Assembly (NCBI GenBank): GCA_917880885.1
Contig: OU862913.1
Span: 2,294,001-2,358,000, forward strand
DNA length: 64,000 bases
Source: Limnephilus marmoratus
Taxonomy: Eukaryota; Arthropoda; Insecta; Trichoptera; Limnephilidae
Reading direction: 5' to 3'
The notes under the pieces are model-generated. The model did not search any database. It was not told the origin of the DNA and was given only the letters and a program-made list of their open reading frames with translations. The translations under genes and the position numbers were made by a program. Of the stretch, positions 44,804 to 55,571 are shown piece by piece (the stretch's first letter is position 1; each line of letters starts with the position of its first letter).

Positions 44804-44961
44804 TTTTCGTTATTTGTTTTTGGGGTGTTATGCCGTGTTCACACATCTACCGGATCTGCCGGATCTGCCCTGATGATGGACACTGCAACGATGTCCGAAA
44901 CGTTGGCTAAAGAAGGAGGTAGCGCAACACGGCATAACACCCCAAAAACAAATAACGAAAA
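44804..44961. mobile_element. MITE with perfect 36-bp inverted repeats
   Basis: The left arm (44804-44839) and right arm (44926-44961) are exact reverse complements, including TTGTTTTTGGGGTGTTATGC. The centre carries GATGATGGACACTGCAACGA and CCGAAACGTTGGCTAAAGAA. It is the best-preserved member of the family at 14.4, 16.7 and 54.2 kb. No clear target duplication is visible. Confidence 0.8.
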
Positions 44962-45239
44962 AGAAGAAAGGAATATTATATTAATTTAATACATCTTGGG
45001 ATTTACGTTGCTTTTAGGTTTCTTTTTTGTTTCGTGTACATTCATATCCACCTTCTTTTCTTTTTTTCCTTTCAATTACTTTGTACATGTATGTGTATAT
45101 TATACCCTTATGGAATGTGTGGGATTTCACTCTCCTCCCCACATACTGGAATAAACACTTATTTATTATTTATTTATTTTTATTCTATTGTAGGTAGGTA
45201 TTACATTTCACAAATTTATACGTATTTGTCTTTGTCATA

Positions 45240-45590
45240 TTGATCATCTCAACACCATACCAATGTGTTTTATTCTGTTTGGTAAATACTCGACCAATTG
45301 TAGTGAAGTTCACAACCAGCCGCTGCAGAGACAACTTTCTAGCTGCTATAAGGAAGACAGGCGGCATAAACTCTGGCGACCTGAAGCTTCCTGGGGAAAA
45401 CAACGTTTATGTTAACGAACATCTGACGACTTCTACCCGTGCACTTTTCAAGAGAGTGAGAGACTTATGCAAGGAAAAGAACTTTAAATTCAGGTGGATC
45501 AAGTTTGGAAAAATTTTTATCCGAAGAAATGAATCCAGTCCCATTATTCAAGTAACTTTGGAATCGGACTTGATTAAGGTTTTTTGCTGA
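45240..45590 (+). CDS. Non-LTR retrotransposon ORF1, C-terminal part (FP25K-like)
   Basis: This open frame ends at 45590, about 190 bp before ORF2. Its useful part runs RPIVVKFTTSRCRDNFL, then NVYVNEHLTTSTRALFKR, FRWIKFGKIFIRRNE and IIQVTLESDLIKVF. This resembles the C-terminal domain of baculovirus FP25K-like proteins, a domain also found in ORF1 products of some insect non-LTR elements. In those elements ORF1p is an RNA-binding partner of the ORF2 enzyme. The N-terminal part is missing because the element is 5'-truncated near 45240-45280, so this copy's ORF1 is incomplete. Confidence 0.75.
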   Translation: MIISTPYQCVLFCLVNTRPIVVKFTTSRCRDNFLAAIRKTGGINSGDLKLPGENNVYVNEHLTTSTRALFKRVRDLCKEKNFKFRWIKFGKIFIRRNESSPIIQVTLESDLIKVFC

Positions 45591-45777
45591 AATCTCTTTT
45601 AGTTTTAGCAATCCTAACAATTTACTGTTTTTATAATTCCAACGTTTCTCTGTTTAATTTTTCATTTATTTCTGCTTTACTACAGCAACACTCTAATACT
45701 TACAATGTTCTTCAACATGCCTACAACTCTTTTAAAAATGTAATATTTTATATATTTTATGAAATTAATGAACCAAA

Positions 45778-48603
45778 ATGTTGAATGTTTATTACCAGAA
45801 TGTAACTGGACTGCGATCCAAAACTAATAGTTTTTATTTTAATGTTACCAATAACAATTTTGATATTATAATGATAACAGAAACTTGGCTTTTAGATAGC
45901 ATTGCCAGTGATGAGCTATTTGACAACCGCTACCTAGTATTTAGGCGTGACCGCAAAGAACAAAAACGAGGAGGAGGTGTACTGATTGCTCTGAAGAAGC
46001 ACCTCGTAGCTCACGAACGTAATGAATGGGTCACGAATGCAGAAGATATATGGGTGACTATTTCGATCAAGAATATCATAAAAATCCATTTATGTTGTGT
46101 GTACATACCACCAGGAGTCAATCACTCTCATAGCATTAATGAATTCATGAATAAATTATGTGAACTTAGAGCACTTTATCATGACGATCATTTTGTGATC
46201 TCGGGTGATTTCAACTTACCTATAATTAACTGGTCTCTTAATAATGGAAACAGTATGCAAATTATGAATGGTTATCAATCTGAAATTATCTCAAAACTAT
46301 CTGACACTCTTTCATTTACAGATCTATCGCAGTATTGCACCTTTCCGAATAATAATCATAAATTCTTAGACCTTGTTTTTAGTTCGACCCCTCTTAACGT
46401 ATCAAATACTGACCAGTATCTCACCCCGGAATGTAAACATCATAAAGCTATTCTCTTTGACATAAACATAGCCCTGGAAACCCCTATGGTGAACAATAAA
46501 CGGACAATCAATCTCTTTAGGAAAGCTAATTTTGAAACAATTAATAATATCCTCAGTAGTATTGATTGGGACGCTGAATTCTTAAATTTATCAACTAATA
46601 ATGCCATTGATCGTTTTTATGTTATATTATATGAAATCATTCGTTTAAACGTCCCATCAAAGGATGTTCATATTAACAACTCTTATCCCTATTGGTTTAG
46701 TCCAGCTCTGATAAAACTTACTAAAGAAAAATATAAAGTGTTCAAAATATGGAAAAAGTGGTCCAATCCTTTAGACTACCATGAATTCTGTATCCTTCGA
46801 TCAAGGCAGAAGAAAATGTCGAAGGAATGTCTTAAACAATTTATAACAAACGCTGAACTAAATATATCCCATGACCCAAAAAATTTCTGGTCTTACGTTA
46901 AAGGAAAAAGAAATAATTCTAGTTTACCTCATGTAATGAAACTGGGCGACGTTACTGCTGTGAATCCTTTTGCTATATGCAACCTGTTCTCACAGCACTT
47001 CGTCTCCACCTTTAATTATAACACTACCTCCGATGTACACTCTACCAACCATTATATAAATAATCAAGTTAATATCTCTTCGGTATCAGTTTCAAAAGAA
47101 AAAATAGAAAAAATAATTGATACTATTTCTAACTCATTGGGTGCGGGTAGTGATAAAATTCCAGCATTCTTTATCAAAATGTGTAGCAAGGTAATCTCGA
47201 AGCCCTTATTATTGCTCTTTCAATCCTCATTGAAAGAAGGTATCTTTCCTGATCGTTGGAAGTGTGCTCTTATCACACCAGTATTTAAGTCTGGGGCTAA
47301 AAATGATGTCCAGAACTATCGTCCTATATCTAAGTTACCAATTTTCAGTAAAATCTTTGAAAAAATTGTTCACGAACAACTTTACAACTGCGTCCAGTCT
47401 GTAATACTCGGAAACCAACATGGCTTTATGAAAAAAAGATCAGTTGTCTCTAATCTTGCCATATTCATTGAAAATATTACGAAATCAATGGATGATCAAA
47501 TCCAAGTTGACGTAATCTATACAGACTTCTCGAAAGCGTTTGATAAAATTGATCACAATCTTCTTTTATCCAAATTACTGGCTTTGGGAATTCACGGGGA
47601 TTTGTATCGATGGTTAGTCTCTTATCTTGATGGGCGCACTCAAGGAGTAACAATTAATGGTTTCATCTCTGAGTTCGTAAATATACCTTCCGGTGTACCC
47701 CAAGGATCTCATCTGGGGCCGTTACTATTTACAATTTTCATCAACGACATTATAAAATGCTTTCATTATGCAAAAGTTCTACTCTTCGCTGATGATATGA
47801 AAATATATCTTCCGATTATCTCTATCACTGACTGCATTAAATTACAGGAAGATCTTTATAGACTTAATGACTACTGTATAATTAATCATCTCAACATGAA
47901 CACTTCTAAATGTTATGTGATAACCTTCACTAGAAATAAAATTAAATTTGACCATAACTACCTTATAGCGAACCAATCACTCAAAAGGGTTACTCAAATT
48001 CGTGATCTAGGTGTTCTACTTGATAGTAAACTCACATTTGAGGCACATATTAACATGATTGTGAAGAAAGCCCTTAGTATGTTAGGATTCTTATTTCGTA
48101 TTGGAAAAGAATTCAAGAACATTCAAACACTTAAAATATTGTATTATTCATATGTTCGCAGTCATCTTGAGTTTGCTTCTCAGATATGGAATCCTCAATA
48201 TAAAATTTATATTAAACGCATTGAAGCCATCCAAAGAAAATTTGTCCATCATTTAAATTTCAAGTTTAATATTGGTTATCGTGACATAAACAGCTCGCTG
48301 GACCTTTATGGACTTAAACCATTAAAAATTAGAAGAGACTCTGCAGATATAATATATCTTCATAAAATTATCAATGGTTTTATTGATTGTTCGCCCCTTT
48401 TGGCTGAGATTAATTTTAGAGTCCCAGGTGTTAGAACCAGAGAAATATCACTTTTTCAACTTCAAAAATGTTCTACTAATCTCAGACAAAATGCTTTTAT
48501 ATTCAGAGCGTGCAATGTATTTGATAAGAACTTTAATAATATAGACATATTCTCATGTAATTTAAGTACCTTAAAAAAGTATGTCATAGCCAACATTAAA
48601 TAA
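45778..48603 (+). CDS. Non-LTR retrotransposon ORF2, endonuclease and reverse transcriptase
   Basis: An intact 941-codon frame starts at ATG 45778. The N-terminal ~230 residues form an APE-type endonuclease: YYQNVTGLRSK, ITETWL (metal-binding Glu), HLCCVYIPPG and VISGDFNLPIINW. The expected SDH near its end reads PECKHHKAILFDI, so the usual Asp is not in place. The RT follows from about residue 460: LGAGSDKIPAFF, NYRPISKLPIFSKIFE, YTDFSKAFDKIDH, SGVPQGSHLGPLLF and LLFADDMKIY (catalytic). The C-terminal domain has FASQIWNPQYK. The product would nick DNA and reverse-transcribe its RNA at the nick. The intact frame suggests a recent insertion. Confidence 0.93.
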   Translation: MLNVYYQNVTGLRSKTNSFYFNVTNNNFDIIMITETWLLDSIASDELFDNRYLVFRRDRKEQKRGGGVLIALKKHLVAHERNEWVTNAEDIWVTISIKNIIKIHLCCVYIPPGVNHSHSINEFMNKLCELRALYHDDHFVISGDFNLPIINWSLNNGNSMQIMNGYQSEIISKLSDTLSFTDLSQYCTFPNNNHKFLDLVFSSTPLNVSNTDQYLTPECKHHKAILFDINIALETPMVNNKRTINLFRKANFETINNILSSIDWDAEFLNLSTNNAIDRFYVILYEIIRLNVPSKDVHINNSYPYWFSPALIKLTKEKYKVFKIWKKWSNPLDYHEFCILRSRQKKMSKECLKQFITNAELNISHDPKNFWSYVKGKRNNSSLPHVMKLGDVTAVNPFAICNLFSQHFVSTFNYNTTSDVHSTNHYINNQVNISSVSVSKEKIEKIIDTISNSLGAGSDKIPAFFIKMCSKVISKPLLLLFQSSLKEGIFPDRWKCALITPVFKSGAKNDVQNYRPISKLPIFSKIFEKIVHEQLYNCVQSVILGNQHGFMKKRSVVSNLAIFIENITKSMDDQIQVDVIYTDFSKAFDKIDHNLLLSKLLALGIHGDLYRWLVSYLDGRTQGVTINGFISEFVNIPSGVPQGSHLGPLLFTIFINDIIKCFHYAKVLLFADDMKIYLPIISITDCIKLQEDLYRLNDYCIINHLNMNTSKCYVITFTRNKIKFDHNYLIANQSLKRVTQIRDLGVLLDSKLTFEAHINMIVKKALSMLGFLFRIGKEFKNIQTLKILYYSYVRSHLEFASQIWNPQYKIYIKRIEAIQRKFVHHLNFKFNIGYRDINSSLDLYGLKPLKIRRDSADIIYLHKIINGFIDCSPLLAEINFRVPGVRTREISLFQLQKCSTNLRQNAFIFRACNVFDKNFNNIDIFSCNLSTLKKYVIANIK

Positions 48604-49045
48604 TTTTTGACCGTATTGCCTTTTACCATGTTATTGCTGTGAATCCTTTTCAGTTGCATACTTGTCATTTGACACTATTGTATTCACTCTTGAGTTGTAG
48701 GTATGTACAATTTGTACAATGTACATATTATTATTGTTGTTGTTGTGGAGTGAGAATAGATTTCTGACTCTGAATACTTCATGTTTAAAATTTAGTAAGC
48801 AGATTATTATATTATAGTTTAGGTATATTGTGTTTTTAAATAATTTTTTTTGAATAATTTTTATATTTTTGTTAAGTTCTTACGGGTACAGGACCCTTGC
48901 TTTTTTGTATTACTTTTTAATTATAATTTTAATTAGGTGAAAATCTATCATTGGATATTATGTATATTATTAATTTTATTATTATAGTGTAAAATATCTG
49001 TTGATTTTCCATAATAAATAAAATAAATAAAATAAAAAAATACAT

Positions 49046-50137
49046 TTAGTAAAGAATTTACCTCTGATTAAAACCGCGAATCGGAATGAATGAAGCGAAT
49101 TTTTTCAAAGACAAGCATTGATATGGATTACGTAAACTTATTTTCAACACACTTCAAGTCAAGTTTCTCAAAATATATTTAAAACTGCCTCCACTGCAAG
49201 GGGTGTATTAAAACTACCCTTCTCCCCTTCTCTTTGAATATCAGGCAACCCTAACTTCCAACATCTTTCATAGTCTAGACGGGGTGATTAGACACACGGA
49301 TGAGAGGATTGCCAAAGAGACTAAAGGAAGACAGCAATGGGGGTGACAGCAGAGGTACAAAGTCAAATTGCAGCAGTGTTTTGTTCGCACCACCCGGTAC
49401 GGAGATTGTTTTCCTGAACATGATGTCGTCAGAAGCTTTAGCAGGTAGTTTTATATTTGTTTCATACGACGAAAGCTTTGCGTTTTCATCAGAGGTGATT
49501 ATGAAGAGTGGTTCAATAAGAAGTTTGCAATTATTCAGATAAGGTATAAGGAGTCATCAGTCCTAGGTTATAGAAAAGGCGTATTAAAGTTTTTTTTAAA
49601 AGAAAGCATACTTTACCGACGTTTCAGAGGATCAATGGAGGGCCTTACCTGGAACAACAAGAAAATTCATACATTAGTTTTAGTGACCATATCAACAGTA
49701 CGCCTAACACTAACACAACATACAGATACGAAAATCACTGACAAGTTCTTTATTACATACATAACCAGGGAATAAACCATTTCACCCTTATTTAAAAAAT
49801 AAAACTCCAAATAATGTTGTTACCGCATCGCTTTGCCGAAGTAACGATGAAATTATTTCACTGTTTACTGAACCGACAAAAACAAAACTATGAATATTGA
49901 ACAATCCCTGTGAAAATGGAAATAATGAAAACTTCTCGAATTAGTAAAACCCCACCCATTGATTGCAGTATTATGTATTGTAAAAACAAAGGATTTAATT
50001 TTTAACAAAGGGTTATTTATGGGAGCATTTGGATTGGTACATCATATGTGTTCCACAGAACAAATAATGTTTAAAATTGTGAAAAAGTTAAAATGTTTGC
50101 TTTTTATCGTGTCTTAAAAGTAATTTGTTTAAAGTAA
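49046..50137. other. Unassigned sequence
   Basis: No gene is recognised. An 80-codon open frame at 49300-49542 has no family motif. Confidence 0.3.
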
Positions 50138-50469
50138 TTTTTTTTTACATTAACTCCACACAGGAGGCCCTGAGAAAACAATTTCCCTCAGTGCCCGTGA
50201 CATCTTTGGGGATGCTTTGTGGAGAGTCTTTTTTGTGGAAAGGAAGGAGTGAACCTGGGTCTTGGAGAGGGCTACCTTGTGGGATGGAGGAAACACAAAG
50301 GTCGGCAATCGTTCCAGAGCCGAGCTGTTGAACTCAAATGAGTCGTAGAAACGACCCGTTCTCATGTGACAAATGGCAATTATCAAAAAATAATTGGCGC
50401 GGAATCAGTGACTTTAGTTCCTCGAAGCATTTTCCATTGAAATATCGGTAGACGAGCACAGCATTCCCT
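50138..50469 (-). mobile_element. LINE-A 3' fragment, antisense
   Basis: The minus strand carries poly-A, the hairpin tail and short ORF2 pieces (CHMRTGRFYDSF, then VFPPSHKVALSKTQVHSFLS) matching 6467-7004. It is short and degenerate. Confidence 0.75.
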
Positions 50470-50757
50470 GCGTGGCAGGGCGGTTCGTTAGATTTTGGTT
50501 GAGGGAGACCTTTTGATCTCTCTAGGTGGATTATTTTGACCAATGGCTTTGCCAGTATGAGGGATGGAATCATACCTCCATTATTCCTGGACACATTGAC
50601 TCCCAGATTCCTACCCGCCCATCATATATTTTCTTTCTCAGAAATTCCTCTCCTTCCTTTCCCTAAAACGACCCTTGAGACAAAATCCCTAAAGATGACA
50701 TAGGCCCTGAGGGATTTTTTTTCCTCTGTGCCTCTTGTGTGGAGCTAATGTAAAAAA
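50470..50757 (+). repeat. SINE-A 3' part, head-to-head with LINE-A
   Basis: It starts at TGCGTGGCAGGGCGG and ends with the hairpin tail and A-run. The two elements are in opposite orientation, so their shared tails form a ~600-bp inverted arrangement. Confidence 0.7.
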
Positions 50758-51904
50758 ATTAAAACGAACGTTTATCTTAGCTCTTACAATATAAGTAACA
50801 ATATTTCGAAAACAACAGCATTTTATTACTCTCCTGAACAACTCTCGACATTTTCCAAATGGATTTCGTTGATTATTTCCTAAGTAATTCGTTTACTTGT
50901 AATTATCACTTGTCTACTAGACAAGAATGTATTGAAGAGGAAAAGGAGGGAGAAGAGGTAAAAGAAAGTTGAGGACACACAAAGAAAATTAGATTAATAA
51001 ATTATTATAATTTCGTCTCACAGCCTCCTCATATGAATATGAAATTAGTTTATCTTCAATTTCAAAACACCTTCATTGAAAATATCGTATAACGCGTGAG
51101 ATTCACTAAATCCAGAGCTAAATGAATTTATTTGGTATAAGCAGATTTACGTGGTTGTTAACATCGTTAAAATCTACAGATGCTGTCAGTTTCTATGAGA
51201 TCTTCATTTCATACAAAGGGTAGATGACAAAAAGTTTCAGAGCAACCGAATATTAGCTTAATGAGGTTTTGAGGGGGCTACAATATCATTATTGGAATGG
51301 GTATGCTGGAAAACGTGTGGAGAGGTATATCTACCAATAGAATAGTTACTTTATAAATAGATACATAACTCCCGCACATCACCGTGGAATCCTTAAGAAG
51401 TATCAATCATTTTATCAAAAATATCAGAGTTTTTTTGTTATATTCTCACACAAAGCAGACACTTTTAGAGGCACTCAAATATGTACGTATTTTAAAGTAT
51501 TTTCGTAGAATTTCACCAAGAATGGAGGAGCTGGCAGTTCCTCTGCGGAATGTTCCGACGACAGTTGGCAGTTGACAGCTGACAGATTATGACAGACAGG
51601 CGAAGATTCGTGTGACGCTAGTGGGCTATGTACTACAAAAATTCTCATTAATAAGAAAGAAAAAAATCTCGACTAATTCGACCTAGCTAAGTTTTGCTTC
51701 AAATATAGCTTTGGTCACGTCATCTTGTTCAGAGATCCAAGTTTCATTAAAGAGTTTCCGACTAGTTTCGTTTGATTTAACATGCAATCCGGCTCGAAGG
51801 ACCATAATATGTGTAAACCAGGGAAAACTAAGCGGGCATTCTACCCTTAAAGAATATTGAAAGGAATATAATCCGCGGCGTCATTATATCAAAAATTGTA
51901 ATTG
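50758..51904. other. Unassigned sequence
   Basis: No gene or element is recognised. A CAGTTGGCAGTTGACAGCTG patch lies near 51560. Confidence 0.3.
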
Positions 51905-52008
51905 TAGCGGGTCAAACCGCAAATCATTTACTGGATAACCAACCCCCCTTCCATTTGGTGACTTAGCAGATGTGCCCGAGTTCATGGGGTGAGGTTTATT
52001 TGGGAACG
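51905..52008 (+). repeat. SINE-A 5' fragment
   Basis: It contains ATTTACTGGATAACCAACCC and AGATGTGCCCGAGTTCATGG. Confidence 0.55.
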
Positions 52009-52044
52009 GCGCAGCGTTAGAAATAAAAATACCACACTTTGTAC

Positions 52045-52360
52045 TTAAATGTAAAAGTTAACCACAAAAGCATTAAAATGTACACTTTTACGATACAATG
52101 AATTTTCAAAACTTAGTTTGAATAAAATTTATTAGCCTTTGAAATTTTTTATTAATTATTTTGACAAGAAACGAAAAAAAGTGAGGTCACTGTGACGTTT
52201 ATTATACATTTGTCTATTATAATACGTACGTATTTTTTGTCAGTAATTTAAGACAAGCCATTTTTTATGTTTGCGTTCAAAATTTATCACTTTTCTGAAA
52301 CAGTTTTTCGTTTTCAAATACGTTTAGAAATATTCCAATTATTTGGTTTTTATTACAAAG
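52045..52360. repeat. Dispersed repeat, copy of 34800-35075
   Basis: GTTAACCACAAAAGCATTAA is identical, followed by TTTGAATAAAATTTATTAGC and a related A+T-rich body. Confidence 0.55.
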
Positions 52361-52872
52361 CGGAAATATTTTGACCTACTTACAAAATATGCCGTTGGTC
52401 TGAGGGTCTTAGAAAACTTCTTACATTTTTCAATCTTTAATCTCATCGCTTTCCTGGGAGATCACCTTTATTATCTCATTTCCATTTTAAACGTTATAGA
52501 CATCCCCGATGATATCATTATCTGAGATTCCAAGGATATCAAATGTAAATACGGACCCTTTATTAAACAATTTTGATCAAAACCCTTCTCATACAAGCAC
52601 GTTAAATAATATTCTAATAGTAATATGAAATGTAATAAGCCTGAACAATAATACACAAAACATCTTAAAAGGCGTATTGTTTACATGTGTAGACGTAGAC
52701 TGTGTAGGCGTATATTAATATGTTCAGATGAAAATCTAAACGTTTCTTTATTTTTGTTATTATAACTTGTGCAATATGTTTTACCTTGAATAATGTTAGG
52801 TAAGTGGTGTAAAGATTTAATTGAAATATTTAATTTTATTTTCTACCTGTCATTTCATTCGTTTATTCCATC
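52361..52872. other. Unassigned sequence
   Basis: Nothing is recognised. Confidence 0.3.
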
Positions 52873-53211
52873 ATTTTTTTTTTACATGAGCTCCACACAG
52901 GAGGCCCCGAAGAAAATAATTTCCTTGAAGGCGTTATGTCATCTTTGGGGATTCTGTGTGGAGGTTTTTTTTTTGGGAAATGACGGAGAGGAGAGTTCTG
53001 GGAAGGAAAAGGGTTTAAGGGGTGGGTAGGAATCTGGGATTCAGTGTGTCCTGGTCATCCACCTCCAAGACCGAGACAAACGTCATCTCAGGAACCCCTG
53101 CTAAATCACCAAACACAGCGAACCACGTGGGGTTACCTACGAGTATGGCAGAGGTGTTGGTTATCCAATAAAGGTTCCCGGGGCAGCGGTACCCATTCCG
53201 CCTCCCAAATT
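52873..53211 (-). repeat. SINE-A, internally deleted variant
   Basis: This is the third copy with the central deletion: GTGTGTCCTGGTCATCC joins CACCTCCAAGACCGAGAC. It ends at CATTCCGCCTCCCAAAT. Confidence 0.7.
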
Positions 53212-53570
53212 TGGTCTATGGATTCTTTTACAGAATATTCTGTTTGTGTTTGTTTTCACAAGAAGCAAAAAAATATCAAATTATTTGGAAATTATTGTCA
53301 TTAATTCCTTGCGAAAATTCAATCAATCCATTTTTAAAAGCCTCACAGACAGCATCTAAAATCATTTTACCTTTATTGCAAGTTTATCTGAACTATTTAT
53401 ACACGATTAACCAAAATACTAGTAATTTAACACAAGTGTTTAAATTTCGAAGACGAAAAAAGTCAAACGTTTACGATCGACTCGAGACTTCCAGAGGCCT
53501 TCAAGGGACTGAATAAATGTGACTTCTACAATGCATGTCTGCAATTGTTGCAAACTTTATAGTTCCTGGC

Positions 53571-53845
53571 TGACATTAGCTTCAACCAGGGGGCCCTGAG
53601 GAAAAATTCCCCTCAGGACCCATGTCATCTTCGGGGAAGCTGTATGAGGAGCGGTTTAGAAAAGGAAAGAAGAGGAAGTTCTGGAAAGGAAAGGGGTATG
53701 AGGGATGGGTAGGAATCTGGGGGGTCAGCATGTTCAGAAGTGACGGACTTATGAATCTATCCTCCCACTGCGGTAAGACACTGTTCCGAGAGAGTCCTGC
53801 TGATGAGATCAGAAGGTCTCCCTCAAACAGTCTCTCCCGATCAAG
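53571..53845 (-). repeat. SINE-A, 5'-truncated
   Basis: The copy runs from TGACATTAGCTTCAACCAGG to AACAGTCTCTCCCGATCA. The left part of the element is missing. Confidence 0.65.
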
Positions 53846-54148
53846 ATTATCGTTTTGTCCTTTTTTGGTAATCCGATTTCATTGCACGTCCAAGTGTTTT
53901 GTCCGTGAATGTCCTTATGGTATATAATTTAGTTTGAAAAGTATTTTGGAAACAGTTTGTATATTATTTTTTGTATAAACATCGCCGCGTTCTGTTTCTT
54001 TGCTAGCCAATTTAGTTCTTTTAACATTTTGGTAACTTTTGATCAGATCCCTTTATGCGCATCAAATTGCACCACCAAACCAAAAAAATGGTTAATGGAG
54101 TTTTTTTTAATATTGATATTATTTCTCAGCACCCATACAACACCCATA
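53846..54148. other. Unassigned sequence
   Basis: A+T-rich with no feature recognised. Confidence 0.3.
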
Positions 54149-54192
54149 AGGGCAGATCCGGTAGATGTGTGTACATCTACCGGATCTGCCCT
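54149..54192. repeat. Perfect 20-bp palindrome
   Basis: AGGGCAGATCCGGTAGATGT and its exact complement are separated by GTGT. It lies at the left of a MITE whose right arm (54235-54285) is of the 44804 family. Confidence 0.9.
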
Positions 54193-54285
54193 GATGATGG
54201 ACACTGCAACGATTTCCGAAACGTTGGCTAAAGAAGGAGGTAGCGCAACACGGCATAACACCCCAAAAACAAATAACGAAAATAT
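54193..54285. mobile_element. MITE right half (44804 family)
   Basis: GATGATGGACACTGCAACGA through CACGGCATAACACCCCAAAA and AACAAATAACGAAAAT match 44870-44961. The left arm is not recognisable. Confidence 0.7.
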
Positions 54286-54319
54286 TTTTTGTTTGTTTTA
54301 ACATTTGAAGTTTTTAAGC

Positions 54320-54321
54320 TC

Positions 54322-54347
<26 letters not shown>
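54320..54347. repeat. (TA)n microsatellite
   Basis: About 13 TA units. Confidence 0.9.
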
Positions 54348-54349
<2 letters not shown>

Positions 54350-54352
<3 letters not shown>

Positions 54353-54665
54353 TTTGAAGGCAGATAATATCTAAACATTCCCCATGCCGAAACGCAAATT
54401 ATATGAAATTCCTTCGATCGAAAAAAATCGCATAGTGTGCTCCGAAAATTATTATTTTCACGTCTGTTTCAGATATTTTACAAGTTATATGCATGAAAAA
54501 ATTCACAGTGTTTTTTTAAATGCTGTTAGAGACAGCCCCCAAGAGATTTTTGCTTTGTTCTAAACGAGTCGTGGTTTATTAAACATTTTCAAAATTTCCG
54601 CTCAATTTAACCGTTTTAGCGCACTCTCTCCAACATTTATTTTTACGTATCTCTCCGTCTTCTTC
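54350..54665. repeat. Dispersed repeat R3, inverted copy
   Basis: It contains GCCGAAACGCAAATTATATG, AAGTTATATGCATGAAAAAA and AGATTTTTGCTTTGTTCT, complementary to the 36.5-kb copy. Confidence 0.6.
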
Positions 54666-55570
54666 TTTTTAAGCGGGGATACGGCGCCAAGTGGAAATCA
54701 TTTAATTTTCTGAATTTAAAGCTAGCGTTGTTCTACATAAAAATAGAACAGCGTCATAAGCACCTCCCAATTTTTCCCTCGTGTGTGTGTTCAAAATGTT
54801 ACCTGGCTATTACAGAGTTAGTATTTTCTCGGTAGGGAAGAATTGTTACCTACAAACGCTACTAACCAACCATCAAGCATCGCTACAAATGTTCCAGTGG
54901 TTAATACTTGAAAAAACATTATAAAAGTACTGCTATCTATTATAATTAAGACACAAAATATTTAAAAAAAAAAAACTATATTAGAACTGCCAAAATAGCA
55001 ACAATGGGTTTTCTCCTTATCAGTGCCTCATTGAACTTAATAATTGCGTAAAAGCCTAAAGCACTTAATATATAAGCTGCCATATTTTTATAGTAAAAAT
55101 TGGGATCATTATATTCCTGGTGGAAATATTTTTCATGATTATTATAATGAACCAACGTTCAGAAGACATTTGATGAAACACTTGGAAAACGACACACAAT
55201 TTGGCTATATGTATTTCTACTTGCTCTAAAAACATAATTCTTTTGTTGGCGTCCTGGGCGTATCTAGAATAGCCAAATGTGTCCCCAGAGGATTATATTG
55301 GTTTAATAATATAAGGGAAGGATATCAGTAAGGTGAGTGGCCTCGGGACACGGGGAAGTGCGGCCGTTTTCTTCCCAAATTTTCGTACGGGGAAATTAAG
55401 GAAAATTCGCAAGTATAAGCTATCACCCTCGGTTTGATGTCACCATTCTTAACGCACTCGTTGTGTTGTGGAGGGTGGACTCTGGACATAGATCACCGCG
55501 GGATTTATTTCTGTATAACTTTAGAATATAAGTGGGTCAAGGAAACGTATCGAAGCAGGCTCGATCTGCT
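54666..55570. other. Unassigned sequence
   Basis: No gene or element is recognised. Confidence 0.3.
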
Positions 55571-55571
55571 A

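Larger units (their letters stand above)
45240..49045 (+). mobile_element. LINE-E, nearly complete non-LTR retrotransposon
   Basis: The element consists of the C-terminal part of ORF1 (45240-45590), a full-length ORF2 (45778-48603), and a ~430-bp 3' UTR ending in AATAAATAAAATAAATAAAA at about 49012-49045. Only the 5' end is lost. Related but distinct LINE-D copies are at 28.1 and 31.9 kb. A bridging open frame (45584-45784) overlaps the end of ORF1 and the start of ORF2, but it has no ATG at its start and its meaning is unclear. Confidence 0.85.
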
